Source: Gammaproteobacteria bacterium (GTDB lineage Bacteria; Pseudomonadota; Gammaproteobacteria; Chromatiales; Chromatiaceae). Taken from it: DNA of 5,978 nucleotides. Each line of letters opens with the position of its first letter. The first letter of the stretch is position 1. The notes beneath the pieces are model-generated. The model had not been told where the DNA came from. It saw nothing but the letters and a program-made list of their open reading frames with translations, and did not search any database. The position numbers and the translations under genes were made by a program. Of the stretch, positions 1-5,807 are shown piece by piece. Location of the stretch: contig JAUXGQ010000127.1 in the NCBI GenBank assembly GCA_030621975.1, positions 1-5,978 on the forward strand, in the 5' to 3' direction.

Positions 1-498
1 GCAGTAGCCATACTCCTCATCGTCTGTTATGGGTTCGCACTCCACTGCCGAACCATAAGTCAGTATCCCCGTGTACGAAGGCAGCAACAGCATTTTGACC
101 TCGAGTGTCGCACCCACCTCGACCTCCTCCGCTACGCGCACCGCGAGGCCACCGGCGCTCAGATTTACGGGGCGGGCAGGCTTGCTCGCAATTCCGGTAT
201 CCCTTGCCAGGAAGGCCCTCGCGAGCATTTCGATCTTCTGATCGACGGTCTTCAGATAGCTCGCCACATCCGGGTCACGCTGCTCGATCTTGTGCAGACA
301 GGCGGTCATCTGCTGGCTGAGGGCATTCAGGTTGGGCATTACGGAAAAACTTTCCGCCACACAGTGCTCGAGCTCTTCCAGGCTTGTGGGTATATCCGCC
401 GGGGTCATCACGCGATAGCTTAGATGTACCAGGTCATCGATACGAAAAAAGCGCCGGCGTTCTTCCGCGGTACCCGTAATTTGTGCCTTGCAGGACAT
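1..498 (-). CDS. PilZ-domain protein, likely cyclic-di-GMP receptor (partial, C-terminus beyond window)
   Basis: The minus strand is open from an ATG at 496-498 to the window edge, giving 166 residues without a stop. Two PilZ signatures are visible: an arginine motif RRRFFR at residues 14-19 (RxxxR is R15 to R19) and NLSAGG at 112-117 (N112, S114, G117, the N/DxSxxG motif). In PilZ proteins these two motifs bind cyclic-di-GMP. Beta-strand-like sequence follows (residues 118-155). The motifs are about 93 residues apart, much further than in a compact PilZ domain, and the stretch between them (about 37-100) looks largely helical and charged. A Shine-Dalgarno GGGGAG lies 8 bases before the ATG, supporting this start. 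The gene begins 15 bases after the pomB stop, so it is very probably the third gene of the stator operon. Inference: it links cyclic-di-GMP level to motor output. The PilZ family call is firm; the exact role is not. Confidence 0.85.
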   Translation of the reverse strand, partial: MSCKAQITGTAEERRRFFRIDDLVHLSYRVMTPADIPTSLEELEHCVAESFSVMPNLNALSQQMTACLHKIEQRDPDVASYLKTVDQKIEMLARAFLARDTGIASKPARPVNLSAGGLAVRVAEEVEVGATLEVKMLLLPSYTGILTYGSAVECEPITDDEEYGYC

Positions 499-513
499 CA
501 GATGCTCTCCCCG

Positions 514-1380
514 TCATAGTTCCGCGGCGGTGTTGCCAGTCTCAAGGGAGCCACCGCGTTCTACGTCCTCTCCCCTGATAAGGATCAATTCGACCCGACG
601 GTTTTTCGCGCGGTTGTCCCGCGTGTCGTTGGGTGCCAGCGGCTGCGAATCGGCATGTCCTTCCACCACCACCCGTGTGGCGTCCACACTGGGGTTACGC
701 AGCAGCGAATGGACCACGGTGACCGCCCGCGCGGAAGACAATTCCCAATTGGACCGGAAACGGCTGGTCGAGATGGGCACATCATCGGTGTGGCCCGCCA
801 CGACCACCTTCCCGGGTATGCCGGCGACCGCCTCGCTGATCCGTTCCATAACCCGGAAGAAACCGATATCCAGGTCCGCGCTCCCGGAATCGAAGGAGCC
901 TTTTTCGCGAATGCGAATAAGGACCCTGGATGCTTCTTTCTCGACGCTTACCAGCCCTCTTTCGATTTCCTCGGCCAAGGCGGCGCGCAGTTCTTCCACC
1001 TTCTCCTCGATCTGTTCGTTGATGCGTTCCTGCTCTTCCTCGCCCACCGCTTCCCTGGTGGCATCGTCGATCTTGACCTCCTCTCGATTTGCGTCCACAG
1101 TCTCCTGACGCAGTTCAGCTATGGGTGAAGGCTCGGTGACGGAGGGGCTGAATTCGGTCTTGATTACGCTTACCCCCTTGACGATCTCGGTGACTGTAAT
1201 CTCCCGCTGTACGCCGAAGGCGTCTCTCATAGAGTCCGCCATCTTCTTGAAGCGGATGGCGTCGATCTCCGCGAAAGACAACAACAGCACGAAAAAGCAC
1301 ATCAGCAGCGACATCAGGTCCGCGAAGGTGGCCAGCCATGGCGGCAGGCTTTTGCCGCATTTCGCGCGACTTTCTGCCAT
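514..1380 (-). CDS. pomB: Flagellar stator protein PomB/MotB (ion channel and peptidoglycan anchor)
   Basis: This 288-residue protein has the MotB-family layout. A short cytoplasmic tail is followed by one membrane helix (about 16-37) containing TFADLMSLLMCFF with the ion-carrying Asp at D21. A plug-like amphipathic segment (about 40-58), a charged coiled-coil-prone linker (about 95-145) and a C-terminal OmpA-like peptidoglycan-binding domain (about 150-270) come next. The OmpA signature is GHTDD at 196-200, NWELSSARA at 211-219 and NRRVEL at 260-265. The membrane helix reads like Vibrio PomB rather than the proton-type MotB helix (AYADFM type), which suggests sodium coupling; this is inferred from memory of the families. 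It should pair with the PomA encoded 72 bases upstream. The ATG at 1378-1380 has only a weak AGGG just before it, and no other in-frame standard start lies close upstream. The stop at 514-516 is 15 bases from the PilZ gene. Confidence 0.95.
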   Translation of the reverse strand: MAESRAKCGKSLPPWLATFADLMSLLMCFFVLLLSFAEIDAIRFKKMADSMRDAFGVQREITVTEIVKGVSVIKTEFSPSVTEPSPIAELRQETVDANREEVKIDDATREAVGEEEQERINEQIEEKVEELRAALAEEIERGLVSVEKEASRVLIRIREKGSFDSGSADLDIGFFRVMERISEAVAGIPGKVVVAGHTDDVPISTSRFRSNWELSSARAVTVVHSLLRNPSVDATRVVVEGHADSQPLAPNDTRDNRAKNRRVELILIRGEDVERGGSLETGNTAAEL

Positions 1381-1452
1381 CAGCCCTATTGCCCCGTGGA
1401 CGCTCTGGCCGCGGCGGCCCTGCAGAAATCGTCAGCGGGCAGCAGCATCGAG

Positions 1453-2214
1453 CTATTCACGCTCTTCGACGGGACGCTTGTTCACGGGCAGATAGGTCCC
1501 GAGCAACTGCTCGAGCACCCTTGGGTTCATGCCTTCCTGGATGCCGGATATCGTTTCCAGAATCAACAGCTTATTGGTCTTCTCCAGGTAGCTTGCGCGG
1601 GCCAGTTTATCCGCCAGGGGCTGGGCGAAGGTGTTGGCGATTATCGCACCGTAAAGGGTCGTCAGGAGCGCTACCGCCATCGCCGGACCTATGCTCGCGG
1701 GATCGGACATGTTGGCCAGCATCTGCACCAGCCCGATCAGGGTCCCGATCATGCCCATCGCCGGCGCCATAATCGCCATGTTCTTGAACATGGACTGGCC
1801 TACCTCATGCCGTTCGATGGTCAGATCGATGTCCTTCGTCAACAGCTTGTTCACCAGGATGGGGTCGTGGCCATCCACGCACAGGGAGATGCCTTTTTTC
1901 AGAAAATCGTTTGTAATTTCCTGACCTTCCAATGCCAGCAAACCGTTTTTCCGGGCCACGTCGGACAGCTGTATCGCTTCTTCGATCAATAGCTTCGGGT
2001 TATCGGTCTTATAGAAGAAGGCCTTCATGGCCACCGAAAACGAACCCATGAAATCGCTGAGCGAGACCTGCATCAGGGTTATCATAAACGTACCCCCGAC
2101 CACGATCAGCAAACCGGGGATATTGAAGAACAGCATCACCTCGCCATTAGTGGCGATCGCACCCAAGATGATGCCTAGCCCGCCTAACAGACCAATCAGT
2201 GTTGCCAGATCCAC
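1453..2214 (-). CDS. pomA: Flagellar stator protein PomA/MotA (ion channel, torque generation)
   Basis: This 253-residue protein matches the PomA pattern of four membrane helices: two N-terminal (about 4-22 and 31-50), a long cytoplasmic loop, then TM3 (about 148-168) and TM4 (about 176-197). The loop carries ARK (R88, K89) and E96/E99, the charged residues that contact FliG in PomA. TM3 contains PAMGMIGT with P151 and T158, and TM4 contains ALLTTLYGA with T185 and T186. These threonines are those I recall as lining the sodium path in Vibrio PomA, with the same numbering. The start is GTG at 2212-2214: an in-frame TAG lies immediately upstream, and AGGAG sits 9 bases before it, so no longer form is possible. 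It is the first gene of the minus-strand operon, behind the sigma-28-like promoter at 2294-2320. Sodium coupling is inferred, not proven. Confidence 0.96.
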   Translation of the reverse strand: MDLATLIGLLGGLGIILGAIATNGEVMLFFNIPGLLIVVGGTFMITLMQVSLSDFMGSFSVAMKAFFYKTDNPKLLIEEAIQLSDVARKNGLLALEGQEITNDFLKKGISLCVDGHDPILVNKLLTKDIDLTIERHEVGQSMFKNMAIMAPAMGMIGTLIGLVQMLANMSDPASIGPAMAVALLTTLYGAIIANTFAQPLADKLARASYLEKTNKLLILETISGIQEGMNPRVLEQLLGTYLPVNKRPVEERE

Positions 2215-2293
2215 CTATTGCTTCTCCTGTCCGAGCGATCCCGGATGAGACGACCGGGCTGGTTCTTTTCCGCTTCGAAATGCGTTTTAATGA

Positions 2294-2320
2294 ATAGCGG
2301 ATTGGACCAGAGAAACTTTA
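2294..2320 (-). promoter_or_regulatory. Sigma-28 (FliA)-type promoter of pomA-pomB-pilZ
   Basis: On the minus strand an exact TAAAGTTT (2313-2320) is followed by 11 bases and then TCCGCTAT (2294-2301). The enterobacterial FliA consensus is TAAAGTTT-N11-GCCGATAA, so the -35 half matches 8 of 8 and the -10 half 5 of 8 with exact spacing. Transcription would start near 2287, leaving a leader of about 70 bases before the pomA GTG. Stator genes are commonly late, FliA-dependent flagellar genes, which agrees with this placement. Confidence 0.75.
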
Positions 2321-2366
2321 GTTCCTTTCAGCCGCGCCCACGGATTCGCGGAGAAACATTAACACC

Positions 2367-3251
2367 TTGACAGATAACGGAAAGTCTATCCTCATCACCG
2401 GCTGCTCCAGCGGCATCGGACTGTGCGTTGCGCGGGGTCTGGACGCGCGGGGTTATCGGGTTATCGCCAGCGCCAGAAAAACAGCCGATGTGGAACGGCT
2501 CCGGGACGAGGGACTGGAGGCCATAGGCCTCGACCTCGATGACTCCGAGAGCATCCGCATCGCCGTGAAAAAGACCCTCTCCCTTACCGACGGCCGGCTG
2601 TTTGCCCTATTCAACAACGGCGCCTATGGTCAGCCGGGGGCGGTGGAAGACCTCAGCCGGGACGTGTTGCGGGCCCAGTTTGAAACAAACCTGCTGGGCT
2701 GGCACGAGCTGACCTGCCGGATTATCCCCGTCATGCGGAAACAGGGCGAGGGGCGGATCATTCAGAACAGTTCGATTCTGGGCTTCACCGCCCTGCCCTA
2801 TCGCGGGGCCTATAATGCCAGCAAGTATGCCCTCGAGGGCTTGACCGACACCTTGCGGCTGGAACTGCAGGGCAGCGGCATACAGGTGTCGCTGATCGAG
2901 CCCGGTCCCATCCGAAGCCAGTTTCGCGCCAATGCCTTGCGCATGTGGAAGCAGCATATCGACGCAGACAACAGCGTACACCGGGCACGGTATCAGGCCA
3001 TGGCTGACCGCCTGGAAAAGCAGGGGCCCGCGACGCCCTTCACCCTGCCTCCGGAAGCGGTGCTGAAGCGGGTCATCCATGCCCTGGAAAGCCCGCGACC
3101 GAGGATACGCTACCCGGTGACCTTCCCGACTTATCTATTCGCCTTCTTGAAGCGCGTGCTTTCCGCCCGGATGCTGGATCGAGTCCTGATGGCAACCGAG
3201 GGGTCCGGAAAGACCGGATACAGGGTTGACCGGCACCGCAGGGAAGATTGA
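2367..3251 (+). CDS. Short-chain dehydrogenase/reductase (SDR), classical type
   Basis: This 294-residue NAD(P)-dependent oxidoreductase has an N-terminal Rossmann fold. The nucleotide motif TGCSSGIG is at residues 11-18, and an acidic DLDD at 56-59 follows the next strand. NNGAYG at 83-88 is a variant of the usual NNAG. The catalytic set is N108-S136-Y149-K153: NSS at 134-136 and YNASK at 149-153. EPGP follows at 178-181. A basic and hydrophobic C-terminal tail (about 245-294) could touch the membrane. An arginine after the first motif (R37 in SARK) suggests NADP preference, as inference. The start is TTG at 2367: no ATG, GTG or other TTG occurs in frame between the upstream stop at 2319 and the Rossmann motif. 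GGAGA lies 12 bases before it, slightly far. The substrate cannot be told; general aldehyde or steroid-like SDRs look similar. Archease begins 43 bases downstream. Confidence 0.9.
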   Translation: MTDNGKSILITGCSSGIGLCVARGLDARGYRVIASARKTADVERLRDEGLEAIGLDLDDSESIRIAVKKTLSLTDGRLFALFNNGAYGQPGAVEDLSRDVLRAQFETNLLGWHELTCRIIPVMRKQGEGRIIQNSSILGFTALPYRGAYNASKYALEGLTDTLRLELQGSGIQVSLIEPGPIRSQFRANALRMWKQHIDADNSVHRARYQAMADRLEKQGPATPFTLPPEAVLKRVIHALESPRPRIRYPVTFPTYLFAFLKRVLSARMLDRVLMATEGSGKTGYRVDRHRRED

Positions 3252-3294
3252 GGTAAGGTGGTATGGCTACTGTACCCCGTCACCACAGGTTGCA

Positions 3295-3744
3295 ATGACT
3301 CAAAACGGCGAACACCCAGCCATCGATGCCGGCTACTGGGAGCATTTTCATCACGAGGCCGATATCGGGGTGCGGGGAGTCGGCCGCACCCCGGCTGAGG
3401 CCTTCGAACAGACGGCTCTCGCCCTCACCGCGGTGATTACCGAACCCGAGCGCGTCATTCCCGTCAAAAAGATACCGGTTGCCTGCGCCGCGCCCGACCT
3501 CGAACTGCTCCTGGCCGACTGGCTGAACGTCCTGATCTACGAAATGGCCACCCGTTCCATGCTTTTCAGCCGCTTTGACGTAAGGCTCGAGGCCGGTGGC
3601 TTAACGGCGGTGATCTCCGGGGAAGAGATAGACCGGGCCCGCCACCAACCGGCCGTGGAGATCAAGGGCGCCACCTATACGGAGCTATACGTCGGGCAGG
3701 CACCCGACGGCGCCTGGCGCGCCCAATGCGTAGTAGACGTATAA
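3295..3744 (+). CDS. Archease, activator of RNA ligase RtcB
   Basis: This 149-residue protein is an archease (DUF101 family). It is recognised from HFHHEADIGVRG (residues 17-28), the APDLE..LADWLNVLIYEMATR..LFSRF core in the middle, RHQPAVEIKGATYTEL near the end and the terminal AQCVVDV. D23 and the penultimate D148 correspond to the conserved acidic metal-binding residues of the family. Archease speeds guanylylation of RtcB and allows repeated turnover of the ligase, and rtcB is the next gene, 94 bases away. The ATG at 3295-3297 is chosen because it gives the usual family length and is the only in-frame ATG before the first conserved block; an in-frame TTG at 3226 would overlap the SDR gene and add a non-family tail. 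The ribosome site (AGG, 5 bases before) is weak. A possible 11-codon reading frame (3263-3298) ends on this ATG as ATGA. Confidence 0.93.
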   Translation: MTQNGEHPAIDAGYWEHFHHEADIGVRGVGRTPAEAFEQTALALTAVITEPERVIPVKKIPVACAAPDLELLLADWLNVLIYEMATRSMLFSRFDVRLEAGGLTAVISGEEIDRARHQPAVEIKGATYTELYVGQAPDGAWRAQCVVDV

Positions 3745-3778
3745 TCCTAACCCGGCATAGCCGAAGCTGAAGACGTAG

Positions 3779-3813
3779 GCTGGGGCTCGCCCCAGCGCTT
3801 TGTTTCGCGAGCC
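3779..3813 (+). promoter_or_regulatory. Two mutually exclusive hairpins in the archease-rtcB spacer
   Basis: GCTGGGG (3779-3785) and CCCCAGC (3790-3796) form a perfect 7-bp stem with a CTCG loop. The segment GGCTCGC (3784-3790), which overlaps that stem and loop, is also fully complementary to GCGAGCC (3807-3813), giving a second 7-bp stem. Both cannot form together. The first stem is followed by GCGCTTTGTTT, too interrupted for a clear terminator. An attenuation or RNA-protection role is inference only; the complementarity itself is directly visible. Confidence 0.45.
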
Positions 3814-3817
3814 AGGC

Positions 3818-3826
3818 TGCTAGAAT
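3818..3826 (+). promoter_or_regulatory. Candidate extended -10 promoter of rtcB
   Basis: TGCTAGAAT matches the extended -10 pattern TGnTATAAT with a single mismatch. No good -35 hexamer is present at 16-18 bases (only TTTGTT-like sequence near 3799-3804), as is usual for extended -10 promoters. Transcription would begin about 3832-3834, only 5-7 bases before the rtcB ATG. No sigma-54 GG-N10-GC element was seen, unlike the E. coli rtcBA promoter. Confidence 0.4.
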
Positions 3827-3838
3827 TGGTAAATAACC

Positions 3839-5269
3839 ATGGATACTCGACAGTTTATCCGTCTTTCCGAATACGAATGGGAAATTCCGGCCTCCGGAAG
3901 CATGCGCGTTCCCGCGATCATCTTCGCCAGCGAAGATCTCATCGCCGACATGGATCAGAAGGTATTTGAGCAGGCGACCAACGTGGCCGCCCTGCCGGGC
4001 ATCGTTAAGGCTGCCTATGCCATGCCCGACGCCCACTGGGGTTACGGCTTTCCCATCGGCGGGGTTGCCGCTTTCGATCCGCAGCAGGATGGCGTGGTCT
4101 CCGCCGGCGGTGTCGGTTTTGATATCTCCTGCGGAGTGCGCACCCTGCACACCGGGCTCAGACGCGATGATATCGAGCGGGTGAAGGAGCAACTGGCCAA
4201 CCGCCTGTTTCAAAAGGTGCCCGCCGGGCTGGGCAGCACCGGCAGGATCCGCCTGGGGAGCCGGGAAATGGACCGTATGCTGGCAGGCGGTGCGCAATGG
4301 GCCGTCAAGCAAGGATACGGCCGGCGCGAAGATCTGGAGCGCATCGAAGAGCGCGGGTGCATGGCCGGCGCCGTACCCGATGACGTCTCGGAGCACGCCA
4401 AACGGCGACAGCGTGACGAGATGGGCACCCTGGGCTCGGGCAACCATTATCTCGAGGTGCAGCAGGTGCGGGAGGTCTTCGATGCCGACATCGCCACCGC
4501 CTTTGATCTGCAAGCCGGCGACATCGTGCTCAGTATTCACTGCGGCTCAAGGGGGTTGGGGCACCAGATCGGCACCGAATTTCTGAAAAAGATGGTAGTT
4601 AGCGCCGGACAATACGGAATCCAGCTGCCAGACCGGGAACTCGCTTGTGCACCGATCGATTCTCCGCTGGGAAAAACCTACCTGGGAGCCATGCGTGCCG
4701 CAATCAACTGTGCCCTGGCCAACCGCCAGATCATTACCCAGCTTGCACGGGAAGCCTTCGCCGACGTAGTCCCGGAGGCGGATCTGACCCTGCTTTACGA
4801 CGTCTCGCACAACACCTGCAAAGTGGAGGAACACGTCATCGACGGCAAACCCCGCCGGTTGTTCGTCCACCGCAAAGGCGCCACCCGCGCCTTCGGTCCC
4901 GGCCATCCCGATCTACCGGACGCCTTCGCCGACGTGGGCCAACCGGTACTCATCGGCGGCTCCATGGGCACCGCCTCTTATATCCTGGCCGGCACTACAG
5001 CGGCCGAGGCCCTCTCCTTCAGCTCTGCCTGCCACGGTGCCGGCCGCGCCATGAGCCGACGGGCGGCGAAGAAGAAGTGGCAGGGCCGGGGCCTGGTGGA
5101 CGAACTGGCCGCCCGCGGCATCCTGATTCGCAGTCCGTCCATGCGTGGTGTAGCGGAAGAGGCCCCCGGAGCCTACAAAGACGTAACCGCCGTCGTGGAC
5201 GCCACACACCGCGCCGGCCTCGCCAAAAAAGTGGTAAGCCTGGAACCCCTTGCCTGCGTGAAGGGGTAA
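3839..5269 (+). CDS. rtcB: RNA ligase RtcB (3'-phosphate/5'-hydroxyl, GTP- and Mn-dependent)
   Basis: This 476-residue protein is a full-length RtcB. RtcB seals RNA ends bearing a 2',3'-cyclic or 3'-phosphate to a 5'-hydroxyl, using GTP and manganese through a histidine-GMP intermediate. The catalytic set is complete: D95 and C98 in GVGFDISCGVR, N202 and H203 in GSGNHYLE, H234 in SIHCGSRG, H324 in DVSHNTCK, and the guanylylated histidine H399 in HGAGR. Early residue numbers match the archaeal (Pyrococcus, about 481 residues) enzyme, and the length fits that long form rather than the shorter E. coli one (about 408). The ATG at 3839 is fixed by an in-frame TAA at 3830. No Shine-Dalgarno precedes it. 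The archease upstream is its activator. RtcA, RtcR and Ro60 genes are not in the window. The natural substrate (damaged tRNA, rRNA or intron-containing tRNA) is not evident. Confidence 0.97.
   Translation: MDTRQFIRLSEYEWEIPASGSMRVPAIIFASEDLIADMDQKVFEQATNVAALPGIVKAAYAMPDAHWGYGFPIGGVAAFDPQQDGVVSAGGVGFDISCGVRTLHTGLRRDDIERVKEQLANRLFQKVPAGLGSTGRIRLGSREMDRMLAGGAQWAVKQGYGRREDLERIEERGCMAGAVPDDVSEHAKRRQRDEMGTLGSGNHYLEVQQVREVFDADIATAFDLQAGDIVLSIHCGSRGLGHQIGTEFLKKMVVSAGQYGIQLPDRELACAPIDSPLGKTYLGAMRAAINCALANRQIITQLAREAFADVVPEADLTLLYDVSHNTCKVEEHVIDGKPRRLFVHRKGATRAFGPGHPDLPDAFADVGQPVLIGGSMGTASYILAGTTAAEALSFSSACHGAGRAMSRRAAKKKWQGRGLVDELAARGILIRSPSMRGVAEEAPGAYKDVTAVVDATHRAGLAKKVVSLEPLACVKG
5245..5267 (+). 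other. Hairpin overlapping the rtcB stop codon
   Basis: ACCCCTT (5245-5251) pairs perfectly with AAGGGGT (5261-5267) around a 9-base loop. It covers the last codons and the first base of the TAA. It lies just ahead of the main terminator and may assist it or protect the mRNA 3' end; that function is inference. Confidence 0.4.
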
Positions 5270-5274
5270 ACCGC

Positions 5275-5302
5275 AAAAAAAGATCCATTGGATCTTTTTT
5301 TT
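5275..5302 (+). terminator. Rho-independent terminator of rtcB, potentially bidirectional
   Basis: AAAAAAAGATCC (5275-5286) is fully complementary to GGATCTTTTTTT (5290-5301) across a 3-base ATT loop, with one more T at 5302. The stem begins six bases after the rtcB stop. The A-run before and T-run after give a U-tract in either direction, so it could also stop minus-strand transcription arriving from the right. The G+C part of the stem is short (GATCC/GGATC), so its strength is uncertain. Confidence 0.8.
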
Positions 5303-5312
5303 GGGGTTACGA

Positions 5313-5330
5313 CCGTACAGGGATGTACGG
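5313..5330. repeat. Short inverted repeat (CCGTACA/TGTACGG)
   Basis: CCGTACA (5313-5319) and TGTACGG (5324-5330) are perfect reverse complements with a GGGA gap. It could be a protein-binding dyad or a small hairpin beyond the rtcB terminator. No gene start lies nearby to suggest an operator role. Confidence 0.45.
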
Positions 5331-5405
5331 GCTGGCAGCAGCACAGGGACGTTACTTGGAACTCCCTCTCCAGAGGCTTCTACGCGGGTTTGGATTCGCT
5401 TTTAT

Positions 5406-5566
5406 AGACAGGATTAACAGGATTTCACAGGATTGACAGGATATTGATATGTGCCTTCCGGATGCAGAGGCTACCGAGAGGACTATCGGGTATGCGTATG
5501 CCCTAAGCCAGGTTCAGCATCTTGAAGAGATCCTGTAAATCCTGAATCATCCTGTTAATCCTGTCT
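5406..5566. repeat. 161-base inverted-repeat element with four ACAGGAT units per arm
   Basis: The left arm (5406-5442) contains ACAGGAT units starting at 5408, 5417, 5427 and 5436. The right arm (5530-5566) holds four units in the opposite orientation, with ATCCTG cores at 5530, 5539, 5549 and 5558. Unit spacing is 9, 10, 9 in both arms. The outer 18 bases, AGACAGGATTAACAGGAT, are identical in inverted orientation (5406-5423 and 5549-5566), and the whole 37-base arms differ at about five positions. The 87-base centre has its own small hairpin (GGGTAT/ATGCCC, 5488-5503). No clear target-site duplication or coding sequence is seen. From memory, similar ACAGGATTAACAGGAT strings occur between genes in many proteobacteria; I cannot name the family. 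Confidence 0.8.
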
Positions 5567-5621
5567 GTTCTTTTCTCGTCTCAGTAAGAGGATGGTGAGA
5601 AATCCAGGTTAGACGGATTAA

Positions 5622-5679
5622 GACGGCCATTCACTGGATGGCCGTCCCGTCGAACGGCCATGCCAGGGACGGCATGGCC
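5622..5679. repeat. Cluster of overlapping inverted repeats (GGCCAT/ATGGCC)
   Basis: Four alternating hexamers, GGCCAT at 5625 and 5656 and ATGGCC at 5638 and 5674, build two perfect 9-bp hairpins: GACGGCCAT/ATGGCCGTC (5622-5630 with 5638-5646) and GGCCATGCC/GGCATGGCC (5656-5664 with 5671-5679). Alternative perfect 8-bp stems also exist: ATGGCCGT (5638-5645) with ACGGCCAT (5654-5661), and GCCGTCCC (5641-5648) with GGGACGGC (5666-5673). The block resembles a palindromic intergenic repeat or a structured RNA. It has no gene of its own. Confidence 0.7.
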
Positions 5680-5782
5680 TGGACCTTCAGGCGCAGCGGG
5701 AAACGGACCTGATTGACCGATGCAAAGCTACCCGTTTATCGTAGCCTGTGTTGGGCTTGCGAAACAGAGGAAAATGGCTCGT

Positions 5783-5807
5783 CCTGCGTTTCGTCCCTCA
5801 ACGCAGG
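5783..5807. repeat. Hairpin CCTGCGTT/AACGCAGG downstream of the minus-strand partial gene
   Basis: CCTGCGTT (5783-5790) pairs perfectly with AACGCAGG (5800-5807) around 9 bases. An outer AACAGA (5763-5768)/TCTGTT (5813-5818) can enclose it. On the minus strand it lies about 35 bases past the stop of the partial gene at 5843. No T-run follows in either direction, so it is not a standard terminator; it could be an mRNA 3'-end structure. Confidence 0.4.

Noticed and set aside
488..1108. A long plus-strand open frame of about 206 codons opposite pomB.
   Set aside because: It is rich in Ser, Arg and Thr in the way antisense frames of GC-rich genes are, and it lies fully over a clear PomB reading.
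1386..1448. A 20-codon minus-strand reading frame between pomA and pomB, ending 5 bases before the pomB ATG.
   Set aside because: It has no convincing ribosome site and an alanine-rich low-information sequence; the gap is short and such a frame is expected by chance.
2367..2392. TTGACA followed by TATCCT at the SDR start, resembling a sigma-70 promoter.
   Set aside because: Spacing is 14 bases, too short, and it lies inside the coding sequence whose TTG is the start codon.
3745..3838. A sigma-54 promoter before rtcB, as in E. coli rtcBA.
   Set aside because: No GG-N10-GC element with suitable flanks was found in the spacer.
3662..4540. A 292-codon minus-strand open frame opposite the start of rtcB.
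   Set aside because: It overlaps both the archease end and RtcB catalytic motifs, has no recognisable domain and is explained as antisense of GC-rich coding sequence.
4645..5436. A 263-codon plus-strand frame overlapping the 3' half of rtcB and its terminator.
   Set aside because: It is Arg/Pro/Gly-rich off-frame translation with no domain, and it reads through the terminator.
5406..5566. CRISPR array.
   Set aside because: Units are only about 7-9 bases with 1-3 base gaps and are inverted between arms; there are no spacers of CRISPR size.
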